A stretch of 64,000 nucleotides of DNA. It comes from Canna indica. Taxonomy: Eukaryota; Streptophyta; Magnoliopsida; Zingiberales; Cannaceae. Below, piece after piece: positions 12,800-23,235 of the stretch. The notes under the pieces are model-generated. The model ran no database searches and was not told where the DNA came from. It was given only the letters and a program-made list of their open reading frames with translations. The position numbers and the translations under genes were made by a program. Within the stretch, counting starts at the first letter, position 1. Each line of letters starts with the position of its first letter. The stretch lies in the NCBI GenBank assembly GCA_034359265.1, contig CP136895.1:374501-438500 (forward strand). Direction: 5' to 3'.

Positions 12800-15349
12800 C
12801 TAAGCTTCTTCCCTTGTATTTGCTGAGACTGAGAGAGACTCATCAGGTGCCAGAAAACTTTTAGCACTCTCCAAAATATAAGGTTCAGTGAGTTTCCAGA
12901 ACGTATCAGCATTGGTTCCTCGAAAACCTATCCAAAATACTCTTCCTTTCCTCTTGATTCTGCATCCCAATGATCTTGTCTGCAATGCTTTGATGATCCT
13001 TTCAAGATCTTCACGGCTAACACCTTTCAGCTTAAGCAAAATATCACCCGAGGACGTCCTCAACCCTCCATACATATACCAATATGCTAAAACACGTCCT
13101 GAAAACCACCTGTGAATAAGCTTTGGAATCATGGGTCGTCCTTGCAGCCAGAACTGGTCAGCAAAGAAACTAAAGTAGGAGTGTGCAATAGAAGAAAAGA
13201 GATTTGGTATCTCATTGTTGTCATCAGCCAACCTACTTGAAGAAGTTAACCACTCGTAAAACCGCTCATGAATATGCACTTTCAGAAAGGAATGAACGTT
13301 GGAGTTCTCATCAAATTCAAAAGACACTGCATGATTCCTCCGTTCCTTGTCTAATTCTATTCTTAAACCACCAAGCAGCAAACCAACTAAAATCTCACGC
13401 TGTTCTTCAGTGAGTTTCATAATAATCTTTCTCGAAACTATCTTCCTTTTCAATCTAAGAACATCCTGAAGCTTTTCTAGAGATTGGGGTTTTATTTCAT
13501 ACTTTTTTTGGCGCATCATATCATATATCTTTTCAGCTTTAACGAAATCTCCTGAAGAAAGATAGCCTTCTAAAATGGCATTACATGACCGAGCACTACT
13601 ACCAATCATCCCGTTTGAATGAACTTCATTAAATATCTCCTCGGCCTTCGCAATGCAGCCAATTCTTACCAGTGATTCAAGGTAAATGTTATAGATACTC
13701 CTATTGGGACTGCATCTAGCCAGGCATTGGGAGAATGCTACTTCTAACTTATCATGCATGCCCAAATTGAAGTACATAGTCATTAAATCCATATATGCAG
13801 GCATTAAATGCTTCATTCCAGTTTCAATGTACTCATCAAAAATTGTTTCTGCAATTTCAGACTCCCCAGCCTTCGACATGACCTCAATAATCTTAAGATA
13901 TGCAGCAGAGCTAACAGGCATGTCTTGCTTCTTCATCCCTTTGAAGATGTCCAGTGATTTCATTGTTTCTCCAATCCTTGCATAAAGATCCATGCGATAA
14001 ACAAATGCTTTGGGAGGGATATTACAATCACTCTCGAGAAGCTTGAGCCATGCCTTTTCAGTTTCTTCTACATCTCCTTCCTTGGAGCAAGCCCTCATGA
14101 CAGAGATGAGCACATCAGTGTTCTCCTTGAATCCAGCATTCCTCATCTCTTCCCTTAGGCTTGCAATTCTCTCCTTGTCAATGACGTCTTGATAGCTGTG
14201 GAGCCAGATCAAACCAGCATAGATATCCTGATGCACCTCAAGATCAGAAGTTACTAAATTGTGGAAGATGAATTCAGCCTGATTGAGATAATGCTTTGCC
14301 CTGCCACCAGGCTGAGTCAGGAGTGCTCGAAAGAGAGAGTTATGCAAGCTCAGCCGGGGCCTGTAACCCCCCAACTGAATCATCTTATTGTAGATACTGC
14401 ATGCCTCGTCAAGGCAACCTTCGACAGGAGCACTAAGATAAGCTACAGTCAATATGTGAAAAGTGGATTCACTGGGAACACGGCCTTGATTGATTATTGC
14501 ATCAAAGATCTCTCGGCATTTTGCATACTTCCGGTCTTTTCCCAAGTAGTCAGCAAGTTTTGTTGCAAGAGCAAAATTAAATTGGAACCAGTGCTGTTGA
14601 GACATCCATTTGTACACCTGAAACCAATCAGCAGGCAATTCCATGAATATGAAAGATTTTGACAGGATTTGGTCAAAGAGAACAAGGATAATCCAGAAGA
14701 TCAGTATTGACAGGATCACATTTTTTACGATAAAAGAGGATACGGAATAAAGAGCAAGAAAAATTTATTCTTGTAGGCATAAAAACGAACATTTCGTGCG
14801 CAAGGCAATGCAGAGCCCAGTAGCAGCACTAACCCGGAAACTGGCTTCGTTCTCCCGGATTCGCATGCAATGGACGGCGACGTAGGTAGCATCCTCCTGC
14901 GTGATCCAATTGCGCTGGGCGTTGAGTATTCTGACGAAGGTGGAGTGCTTGTAGGAAGGCAGTTCCTTGCAGAGCCATGCAATCTTGGACCGCCTCCATT
15001 GCTCGGGGAGCTCCTCGAGCTCCTTCACCTCGAGTTCAGGGGAGGGGAGGGACCTTATCTCCCCCTCCGCGGCCACAAAATGGAAGGATGACTCGATGGG
15101 TGGGCGCGCCTTTTCTTCGAAATCCTCCACGTCCGATACTTGATCTTGATGCAGCGGCTGCGGTGTCGTCAAGGCGAAACTTCTAAGAGACCGGAGCGTA
15201 GTCCAAGAATATGGTTGCAATGGGTGAACAGGAAGGGATGAGAGGGCGTTTTGGCAGTGGGCGTGGTGACGGAGGCGGAGAGGATGGCAGGGCACAACGA
15301 GGGCGCTTTTAAGAGCAGAAATGGAGGCGGAGTAGGGGGCGACGCTCAT
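12800..15349 (-). CDS. OTP51: OTP51-like pentatricopeptide repeat protein with LAGLIDADG domain, chloroplast splicing factor
   Basis: Two exons, 15349-14834 and 14617-12800, joined in phase 0 across a 216-bp GT-AG intron give 777 residues. The N-terminus [18 protein letters not shown] is Ser/Ala-rich, as in a transit peptide. The junction reads [13 protein letters not shown], followed by [20 protein letters not shown] and a series of PPR motifs. The last third (from about [20 protein letters not shown]) is the LAGLIDADG-like homing-endonuclease fold special to OTP51, with a second half near [23 protein letters not shown]51 is required for splicing of chloroplast ycf3 intron 2 and affects photosystem I assembly. 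The ATG at 15349 is the first in frame; an in-frame TTG at 15439 would add 30 residues but is not a plausible start. Arabidopsis OTP51 is somewhat longer, with most variation at the N-terminus. Confidence 0.92.
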
Positions 15350-15563
15350 TGCGAGAGGAGGAAAGAGGTCAGGCCGGCGGAAGGAAGCGTCGAGACGGAG
15401 AACGGGAGCTCGCGTCGTGGCTTCTCCGTTGTCCCCCAAATCCTGATAAGTGACGGATAGAACCGGACCGGGTCCAATTATTTCGCAAACTAGCCCGGTT
15501 TAATTACTCACGCGGGCCGCCTAACCAGCTTCTTTGTTTTACAATTTTTTTCGCTATCAGATT

Positions 15564-15761
15564 TAGAGGGGCCGGCTCGCCCCCGAGCACGCGGGCCATG
15601 CCAGGTACGGCCCGCGGGCCAAACACGGTCTGGCTCGAGTCTGATCGAGTCAGACTTGATTAATTTTAATTAATTATTTTTTTAACTAAAAATTTCGGGT
15701 CGGCTAGGCCTGCTCCCTGAACTGTCGGGCCGTGTCTGAGCCGGCCCGATTGCCACCTCTA
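15564..15761. mobile_element. GGCCCG-rich short element (hAT-like MITE family, copy 1)
   Basis: Begins TAGAGGGGCCGGCTCG and ends GATTGCCACCTCTA, so the ends are inverted (TAGAGG...CCTCTA). The core is rich in GGCCCG words. The flanks ATCAGATT (15556-15563) and TTCAGATT (15762-15769) are an 8-bp target duplication with one mismatch. It belongs with the copies at 20648-21122 and 43208-43697. Confidence 0.65.
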
Positions 15762-16096
15762 TTCAGATTTCATGCAGCAGAACTTCTTTGAAAAATGTTT
15801 ACTAAAATAATGTCTTAAATTAAGGTCATAAATTTTTTAAAAAATAAAGCATACTTGTATTGTATTGACCGTGAGCGTTGAATAATACAAGTGATAGGGA
15901 AAGAGGGAATTAAAGAGAGAGTAGGTAGGGTCGTTTGACCTAAAATAGAAAAAGAAAATAAAAATTACAGAATCAGGTGTCCCCTGATTTACTATAACAT
16001 ATAAAAGCTTGTAATCAAACTACATAATAATGTTTTATTGGCAGCAGCATGCATTGCCTTGTTACAAATATATATAAAAAATTGTAATATATATCC

Positions 16097-17269
16097 TCAC
16101 ATGATTTTGTTTTTGGAATGCCAGTTTTGTATCAGAGTGAACCAGTTACATTGGAAGCAGAGACCCGCGAAGCGCATCAATCCAGCGCCAAGCACCTCAG
16201 CGAATGCAGTCGAGACAGAGCTCTGGGGGGACAAACCGGCCGTCGCTATCGACAGCATTCTCCCCTCCAAGTTGCAGGGAACGATGAACTTGGACGATTT
16301 GATGCCAGCCAATGCCTTCTTAGCAACATCGTCGGCCTTCATGCCGCCGGAAGACCCTGCTATCATGTTGGTCAGATCCGGCCTCCTCTGGTGCTCTGCG
16401 CGTATTCATTCATTCAGCAATAAGCAAGGATCGATCACAAGACACAGCATCATCAAGTAGAAATATCGACGTCAATTCTATTACCTTGAGCGAAACCTGG
16501 AGTTTGGGTATCGGGAGGAAATATCATTGATACGTGAATGTTGTCAGCAATGACCTCGTGTTGCAGAGCCTCCGCCAAACCACGAAGTGCGAATTTGCTA
16601 GCAGAGTAGGCTGTGTATCCATACACCCCCACCTGCATATTTAGTACCAGTTCTCCATCACAAACAAGCCACAGCAGAGCAGATCGATTGACGAAAACGC
16701 ATGCAATGATCGATTAAGATTTAAGAAAGTGTACGTACCTGGCCGGCCTGGGAGGACATGATGGCGATTGAAGCAGGGAGGCCCGTGGCCTTGGTCGTCC
16801 GTTTCATGGACGGCAGCGCAGCCTTGATGAGGTGGAAGGTGCCCATCACGTTCACCTCCACCATGAGCCGCACCTCCTCCGGCTCCTGCTTCTCCAGCTC
16901 CTGCGGCGTGAACACCCCGTGGTTGCACACCAGCACGTCGACCGCGCCGGCCGCCTCCACCGCCTTGGCGACGGCGTCCGCGTCTCGGACGTCGGCGCTG
17001 AATACGGCCACGTCCGCGCCGGTGGCCAGGCGGATGGAGTCGCGGGCCTCCTCGAGGCGCGCGGGGCTGCGGGCGAGGATGGAGACGCGGGCGCCCTCGG
17101 CGGCGGCTTGGCGGGCGAGGGCGAGGCCGATGCCGCTGGATCCGCCCGAGATGAAGACGTGGCGGCCCTTGACGGGGACGCGCGCGCCGCGCGGGCGGAC
17201 GAGGAGGGCGAGGACGGCGGCGAAGGCGATGGGAGCAGCCAAGAGGGGAAGGAGGAGAGAAAGGGCCAT
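16097..17269 (-). CDS. TSC10: 3-ketodihydrosphingosine reductase (TSC10/KDSR), short-chain dehydrogenase
   Basis: Three exons, 17269-16739, 16632-16485 and 16395-16097, give 325 residues, the usual length. The N-terminus [20 protein letters not shown] is a membrane segment. The Rossmann cofactor motif GGSSGIG is at 42-48, the NAG-region variant CNHG is present, Ser172/173 precede AGQ, and the catalytic YSASK is Tyr186/Lys190. A second hydrophobic stretch lies near the C-terminus ([17 protein letters not shown]). The enzyme reduces 3-ketodihydrosphingosine to dihydrosphingosine with NADPH at the ER, the second step of sphingolipid synthesis. Exon 1 is strongly GC-rich and exons 2-3 are not, the 5' GC gradient common in monocot genes. 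A TATA box sits about 100 bp upstream of the ATG. Confidence 0.94.
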
Positions 17270-17370
17270 CGGCCTGGCGCGGTGGAAGGTAGCAATTCAA
17301 GATTTGGCTTTGGGATCTCTCCGAATCCGACGGATATCTTGATGCGGAGAGATGACAACCAACTTATGCA

Positions 17371-17380
17371 TTATATATAG
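17371..17380 (-). promoter_or_regulatory. TATA box of the 3-ketodihydrosphingosine reductase gene
   Basis: Read on the minus strand the sequence is CTATATATAA, 102 bp before the ATG at 17269. This predicts a start of transcription near 17345. It is the only good TATA motif in the 150 bp upstream. Confidence 0.6.
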
Positions 17381-17631
17381 TGCAAACAGGATATCCGAGT
17401 TGACCGTCCAATTGACGTTCAAGCCATAAGTTGACGAATGGGATTGGTAGTATCTAATTGAATTGTTCTAAAAGCAAGAGCTAACCTCTCACACACGCTC
17501 ACTGCAGCCCAGGAATATTGAACAAGACAATATTTCCTTTCTTAGTGAAACGTATCCAACAAGGTCTACTGTCTTACTGTTCTTGGTCGGATCAATCAGC
17601 TACCGTATCGGCTACTCATAGTAATATATAT

Positions 17632-18345
17632 GTTAGGAAATTTAAAGTAATTTTCTGCGGGATCTACAAAACCCGAATCCGGCGAGAAAAATGGAAAACC
17701 AAATCTGATAATAATAATGCAAGAAAAATAAAAGGCACAAGAGGATTAACGTGGTTCGGACTTGGCGGGGTGCCGATCCTACGTCCACAGGGAGAAGAGG
17801 AGACTGTTTTATTAAATCTATAAATGAACTTTTACAATAAGAGTGCAATAATCTAAATTCCCTTCGGAATACAGCAAATTATCTTAAATTAATTGAACCT
17901 GAAATTGATACGGAGTAGATGTACTATCTCTGCAATATCTGCCTGGAAACTGAACTCCTGCTGTTGTATGTCATAAATTGAGAAGGGGCACTCCTTAGGA
18001 AAAGGATCGTAGCGGCACTCTTAATTTTTTAGATCTCTGAAACTCTCATATGAGGGATTTTCTTTTGGTGTGAGATTCTTCTTTGAACTGCATATTAGGC
18101 CCCTATTTATAATAAAGAGGGAGGGCCGATTCATGCCTACTTTAGTGGAAAAAAAATCTCCAAGGAATTTGTTGCTTCATCTGATTTAATCAGACGACTG
18201 AAATGCTTCTTTTGACCAAAGAAACTTTCAAAATGCTTGGTGGCTTCACGTGATGTCTCCACCTTTTTCTCCCTTTGACTAGTCAAAAGCAATATTTGAT
18301 TTTCACATCATCAATTTGAAAACTTTTACGTGTGGCGCTGCAACA
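17632..18345 (+). mobile_element. LTR-retrotransposon LTR remnant (Copia-like)
   Basis: Starts TGTTAGGAAATTT and soon carries GGATTAACGTGGTTCGGAC followed by CCTACGTCCACAGGGAG, a block found near the start of many plant Copia LTRs. A TATA-like CTATTTATAATAAAGAGGG lies near 18102. The right end is uncertain (candidates near 18340-18355), no 5-bp target duplication could be fixed, and no internal coding region follows, so a solo or truncated LTR is likely. Confidence 0.45.
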
Positions 18346-18546
18346 TTGACATGGGTATCTTTAGAAGATGGTGGGCTGGGCTCCCAGACCCATGATTATA
18401 AAATCATAGTTTATTTTGATCGAGTCCGGTTCAATATGGTTCAATCAAATTGGCAAATTGGTTCAAGCATATCTTGATCAAATCAACTCCGATTTGGATC
18501 TGATCAAACTCGTTGGATTCGGTTCGGACCCAATTTGAGTCCATCT

Positions 18547-18550
<4 letters not shown>

Positions 18551-18599
<49 letters not shown>
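18551..18599 (+). repeat. (TA)n microsatellite
   Basis: About 24 TA units without interruption. Confidence 0.9.
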
Positions 18600-18602
<3 letters not shown>

Positions 18603-19034
18603 TTAAGTAGGCAATAATGACTTGCAAATGAATCTGATAAACTTGCAAATGAATCTGATAAACTGACTCACGATTATTGAATGGCGTCAGTCGCCTCATT
18701 CACTTCAATAGATTGGACCGTACTACTTACGATTGGGAATAATCTTAAATGGACTATTCTTGAGTGACATGCATATATGTATATAATTGCCATGCACATA
18801 TCAGAATCAGATTAGCATTTGCTCAACAGCAAATTGTACATATTCTTCTTAATAGTTTGCAGCCTACTGATCGACTCCTCCTTTGTGGGTAATTCCGCAT
18901 CATGGTTAATTCTCTTCAATTTCATTCGGCCTTAGGTGTGTTGTGAGCTATTTCTTTTCATTCCTTATTTTCTTCTTTTCTTATGCATATTTATTCAAGT
19001 CATGTACAGAGTGTGGATTGGAGGGTAGATTTAC

Positions 19035-19476
19035 GGGTTAAGAGTTATTTTTATCCTCAAATTATTAAAAATAGGATAAAAATACTTTTAAACTCTTATT
19101 TGATTGATTTTTACTTTTTAAGCAAACAATATTATACAATTATAAATTAGTAAAAATATTCCTAAACTCATTTTTTTGATAAATTTTTTATGATTATACA
19201 AACGAAAATAATTAAAAAATACTAATATTTTTACTCATTTCTAAGGAAAAAAATAACCCTTTAACTTTAGACATGAGTAAAAATATTAGTATTTTTCAAT
19301 TATTTTTATTTGTTTAAGAGTAAAAAATTTATCAAAAAATAAGTTTAGAAGTATTTTTACTAATTTTTAATAGTTCAAAAATATTTTTCAACTATTTTTA
19401 TTTATTTAAGAATAAAAATTAATAAAAAAAAATTAAAAATATTATAATAATTCGAGCACAAAAATCACCTTAACCC
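19035..19476. mobile_element. AT-rich MITE with 10-bp target duplication (Mutator-like)
   Basis: The ends are GGGTTAAGAGTTATTTTTAT and, complemented from the right, GGGTTAAGGTGATTTTTGTG. The exact 10-bp repeat GTAGATTTAC lies directly outside both ends (19025-19034 and 19477-19486). The 442-bp interior is self-complementary AT-rich DNA with TTTTTA/ATTTTT runs and no coding capacity. Terminal G and a 9-10 bp duplication suit a Mutator-type non-autonomous element. Confidence 0.75.
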
Positions 19477-20114
19477 GTAGATTTACTGTCAGCGATACGT
19501 AGACAAAGCAGTTGCATTTGGATGCGTGGAGAATGGCAACTGGAAAGGCATGCATATGGGATGTACTATATAAGCACCGCCTAAAGTCAAAATCTTGGGT
19601 TTGATGATCACCTTAAATAAAGAATTTAAGTTGACAAAACTTGAGTCCTGCATGTGCAACACTTGCTAGCTCTTTAATTTTTTGCCCTTTCCAAACTTGC
19701 CCAACTTTCCCTCAAAAATTTTTAATCGTGAATATCCAATAAACAACAAGATTGCGAAAAGCCCTCTCATTTCCTTGCAGCTGCTCTGCTTTTAATAATA
19801 AATGGCCTCAAGGAGTACTTAAAAAGAAAGAAATAAAAAAGATATCAGCAGGGAGATGAAAAAGATTCACATGCATGATTCAAGAAGCAAACGTTTTCTA
19901 CTACTATATACATATTATTAGTTAAAGAAAAAGAATAGAACTTACATTAGAATATTTTAAACCCCTGCAAAACTACCAGCATTCATCATTTGCAAGTTGT
20001 TTGTCTTGGACAATAACCAGAAACCCAAAGGTTAACGCTGGCGACTGGGAGATTAAGAATCAGACGCATGCAGAGGGCAGGCGTCGGGCGTCGGGCGTCG
20101 GGCGTCGGTGAGGA

Positions 20115-20198
20115 ATCCATGTTGGAGAAGAGGAGCACGTGCAGAGACGCACGAGATCGGAGAGGGCTCTGCACGTGACCTGCTTCTCCAACAAGGAT
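20115..20198 (-). ncRNA. MIR164: MIR164 precursor hairpin
   Basis: On the minus strand the segment 20190-20170 begins TGGAGAAGCAGG and ends CACGTGCA. It equals the conserved miR164 sequence except for a T where the common form has G at position 13. The opposite arm, 20142-20122, supplies the star strand (starting near CACGTG and ending TTCTCCAA). The arms pair as GTTGGAGAAG with CTTCTCCAAC and CACGTGCAGAG with CTCTGCACGTG around a 5-nt internal loop; the terminal loop is about 22 nt and ATCC.TGTT extends the stem base. The mature sequence lies on the 5' arm, as in known MIR164 genes. miR164 directs cleavage of NAC transcription-factor mRNAs (CUC1/CUC2/NAC1 type) in organ boundary and root development. 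No protein gene overlaps. Confidence 0.88.
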
Positions 20199-20395
20199 CT
20201 CCTCGCCTGAACAGCGAGCGAGCGAGCGAGCGAAGGCTTCGACTCGGCGGATTGGGGAGTGAGGCAATTCACATCTATATATCTATACCTATGTACGATA
20301 AAGAAAGCCGTGCAGGAGATACGATGGAGTCTTGGAGTGGGTTTGGCAACAGGAGAAGCAAAATGATTAACTCTTTTCTTCTTCCTTCCTAGAAT

Positions 20396-20411
20396 ATATA
20401 TATATATATGA
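20396..20411 (-). promoter_or_regulatory. possible TATA region of MIR164
   Basis: A TATATATATATATT run read on the minus strand lies about 200 bp upstream of the hairpin and could place transcription. A second AT-rich stretch, GTATAGATATATAGATG, is at about 20273-20289. Neither can be preferred from sequence alone. Confidence 0.3.
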
Positions 20412-20647
20412 TTAATTGCAACTCGATCTGCTGGCGAGTAATTAGGTAGACAAGGGAGTTGGAGTTAGAGATAGAAAACAGCTACTTAATTGCATGATTG
20501 CAGGTAATTAATTAAACGGAACAAGGAGATATGATGCATGCGATCGCTTCGCAAGCAACAATCATTAGTAAACAGTATTGAGTGCAGGAGTTGATCACAC
20601 ATCTCCCTACTTAACTATTTGCTATTTAATTACAATCAATCTAATTA

Positions 20648-21122
20648 TAGGGATGGCAAAACGAGCCGGCCCGACACGATAAGGTGGCGTGCCGGCCCGG
20701 CTCGGCCCGCTAACTCAGTGGGCCGGAAATTCTTGGCCCGGCCCGGCCCGCAAAATCGCACGGCCCGCGAGCTCTCTTATTAACTAATTTTTTTAAAAAA
20801 AAATTGTAAAAAAATAATTTAAAATATTTAAGAGACTAAATAAACATCAAATATGACATTTCACATGAAAAACTCCATAGATTAACTTCGTATTCAATTT
20901 TAAAGCACTAAACAAACCCTAATCTAGACTTAATTTTTTATATATATGTTTAGCGGGCCAAATGGGCCGGCCCGGCCCGATAAGAGCTACCCCACGTCGG
21001 CCCGCAATGTTATCGGGTCGGGCCGGGCCGGGCCGGGCCGATAAGCTTATCGGGCCGAATTTTTTGGCCCGGCCCGCAGTTATCGTGCCGTGCTCATGTT
21101 GTGCCTATTTTTGTCACCTCTA
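20648..21122. mobile_element. GGCCCG-rich short element (hAT-like MITE family, copy 2)
   Basis: Starts TAGGGATGGCAAAACGAG and ends TTTTTGTCACCTCTA, so the ends are inverted. The interior has GGCCCGGCCC blocks on both sides of an AT-rich centre. A perfect 8-bp duplication TCTAATTA flanks it at 20640-20647 and 21123-21130. There is no transposase. Confidence 0.78.
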
Positions 21123-21153
21123 TCTAATTACCCGCTCTACCTCCACATTACAT

Positions 21154-21155
21154 CG

Positions 21156-21194
<39 letters not shown>
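21154..21194 (+). repeat. (TA)n microsatellite
   Basis: About 20 TA units between two transposon copies. Confidence 0.85.
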
Positions 21195-21199
<5 letters not shown>

Positions 21200-21659
21200 G
21201 TGATCCACGTAAGAACGTAGGACGGTAAAAGTGGTCAGCTGAGAATGATTAATCATTAATGATTCGAAGACTGCTGTCCGTCTTTATTAATTAATCTTTT
21301 AATTTATAGTGAAAACAAACCCAGGCAAGTCGAGCAAATTAATATGTATAATATAAAGGGAAAAATAGTGACGTGCGTGATGAGAAATTATGGTCTGAGG
21401 CTCTGAGCTGGAAGAGCAAGTTTAGACAGCTAAGCGACTTGTTTCTTTAGACGCGAAAGCAATCAATATCACTCTCATCATTTCAGTGTACCGAATATTT
21501 CTGTCTTCTTCTTTAATTTCTCCATTCATTATTTCATCGATTGCCGGATTTGGGATCCGATCGTGTCTTTGCGTGCTTGATTGAAACGTACCATCCATTT
21601 CTTAATTACATGATTTTCCCCAAAAACATAATGTCTTCAATTTGATGGTAACTTCCTAT

Positions 21660-22054
21660 TAGATACAGCGATGGGCCGTGCACCCGGCCAACCATGGACC
21701 GAGTAAAATCTACTCAGGGCGTACCCCGACCAACCATGGCCTGCGTAAAATCTTCTCGGGATGTGCCAGACACGATCTGAATTTCCAGAGGAGCGGCACA
21801 ACAAGGCACGCAGCCCGCCGCTTCAGGCTCGGGGGGAGCCCAGCGACATACTACAACCTGGCACTAGTAACACTTAGCGACATGCTATAGGCCGCCTTGT
21901 GCTGACCTTTCGATCGTGCCGAGCTAAGCATACGTGCCATGCCGAGCACAAGCCTAGATATGTCCCTTGGGTACTAGCGTATTGGGCCAAGCATGATCCT
22001 TTTTGGGCCAAGTATGTGTCGTCCATGGGTAGACCCGGCCTATTGACACATCTA
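21660..22054. mobile_element. probable diverged member of the GGCCCG-rich element family
   Basis: The left end TAGATACAGCGATGGGCC resembles the complemented right end TAGATGTGTCAATAGGCC. The interior carries GTGCCGAGC and GGGCCAAG words typical of these elements. Flanks CTTCCTAT and CTCCCCGT differ only by transitions, so the 8-bp duplication is decayed or accidental. Confidence 0.4.
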
Positions 22055-22268
22055 CTCCCCGTAGATTTAAGATTGAGATAGTAACATATATTTGTTTGAC
22101 AATAACATTTTTTTCATTGATTAATCCATAAAACAAAATATAATTATTCAACAAATACCTATTTTCACACTCTCTTTTAAAAAATTATAAATGCCAACTC
22201 AATAAACCAGGTTATAATCATATTTTCCTACCTGACTTGCTTTGCAACTCAATGAATAGTAATATTAC

Positions 22269-22806
22269 TGAAATATTTTACATGAAAAAACTAAACGAGC
22301 ACTATAATTAAGTTACACTGCCCTCTCGCGTCAAGAGGCTGCCGCCCATTAAGGGTGAGCATCGGTTCGGTTCAGTTAATAACCAAATCGAATCATCGGC
22401 TAACCGAACTGAACCAAAAAAATCTTTTAACCGTTTATCGAACCGAAAAAATTCAATTAATTTGGTTTGGTTAACCGAAAAGATTTTAAAAAATAACTTT
22501 TTTATAAAAAAAAATTGCTAAGTTTTTAAAATAACTGAAATATTTTATATGAAAACACTAAACAAGCACTATAATTAAGTTACACTGCCCTCTTGTGTCA
22601 AGAGGTTGCCGCCCAGTAAGGGTGAGCATCAGTTCGGTTTGGTTATTAGTTCGGTTAATAATCGAACTGAATCATCGGTTAACCAAACTGAACCAAAAAA
22701 TATTTTAACCGTTTATCGAACCAAAAAAATTCGGTTAATTTGGTTTGGTTAACCAAATTTTTGATTTGGTTAACCGAAAAGATTTTAAAAAATAACTATT
22801 TTTTTT
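22269..22806 (+). repeat. direct duplication, period about 266 bp
   Basis: CTGAAATATTTTA begins both copies (22269 and 22535). The following GCACTATAATTAAGTTACACTG, AGAGG(C/T)TGCCGCCCA and GGGTGAGCATC(G/A)GTTCGG also repeat. The duplication includes the left end of the GGTTCGG-type element that follows. Confidence 0.75.
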
Positions 22807-23044
22807 TAAAAAAAATGCTAAGACTCAAACCCTAGTAAATAGGCAACCAAACTCTAACTTCATACTTCTCTAACCATCATAACAAACTCCATTATCAATT
22901 TATTTATAACTAACACATATTATATATGTAGTCGAATGTAAAATAAATAATATTACAAATGCACTAGAATTCAAACCTCGACAGGCAGGAGACTTAAAGT
23001 TACACTTAACCACCAAGGCAAATACCAATATATGATATAACTAT

Positions 23045-23078
<34 letters not shown>

Positions 23079-23224
23079 GATTAATTCGATAAATTAATTG
23101 AACCGTCGGTTAATTGACTGAACCGAACCGAAATTAATTTGATAAATTCGGTTCAATTAAATTGGTTTCAATTTAATCAGTTTCGATTCAATTTCGGTGA
23201 ATCGAAGAATTCTACTTACCCCTA
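22619..23224. mobile_element. GGTTCGG/GGTTAACC-rich short element
   Basis: Begins AGGGTGAGCATCAGTTCGG and ends TACTTACCCCTA. The interior has GGTTAACCGAA words in both orientations and a TA run at about 23049-23076. Flanks GCCGCCCAGTA (22608-22618) and GCCGCCTAGTA (23225-23235) match at 10 of 11 positions and may be the target duplication. No coding capacity. Confidence 0.55.
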
Positions 23225-23235
23225 GCCGCCTAGTA

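Larger units (their letters stand above)
17270..20114. other. intergenic, repeat-rich
   Basis: Contains the LTR remnant, a CTTGCAAATGAATCTGATAA two-copy repeat at about 18623-18663, the (TA)n run and the AT-rich MITE. A GGGCGTC repeat (20080-20107) lies next to the MIR164 hairpin. No protein gene was recognised. Confidence 0.6.

Noticed and set aside
15350..15439. N-terminal extension of OTP51 beginning at 15439
   Set aside because: The first codon there is TTG, not ATG. The ATG at 15349 gives a normal transit-peptide-like start.
20108..20392. Short protein frames over the MIR164 region
   Set aside because: They are low-complexity and overlap a clear hairpin; no protein family is suggested.
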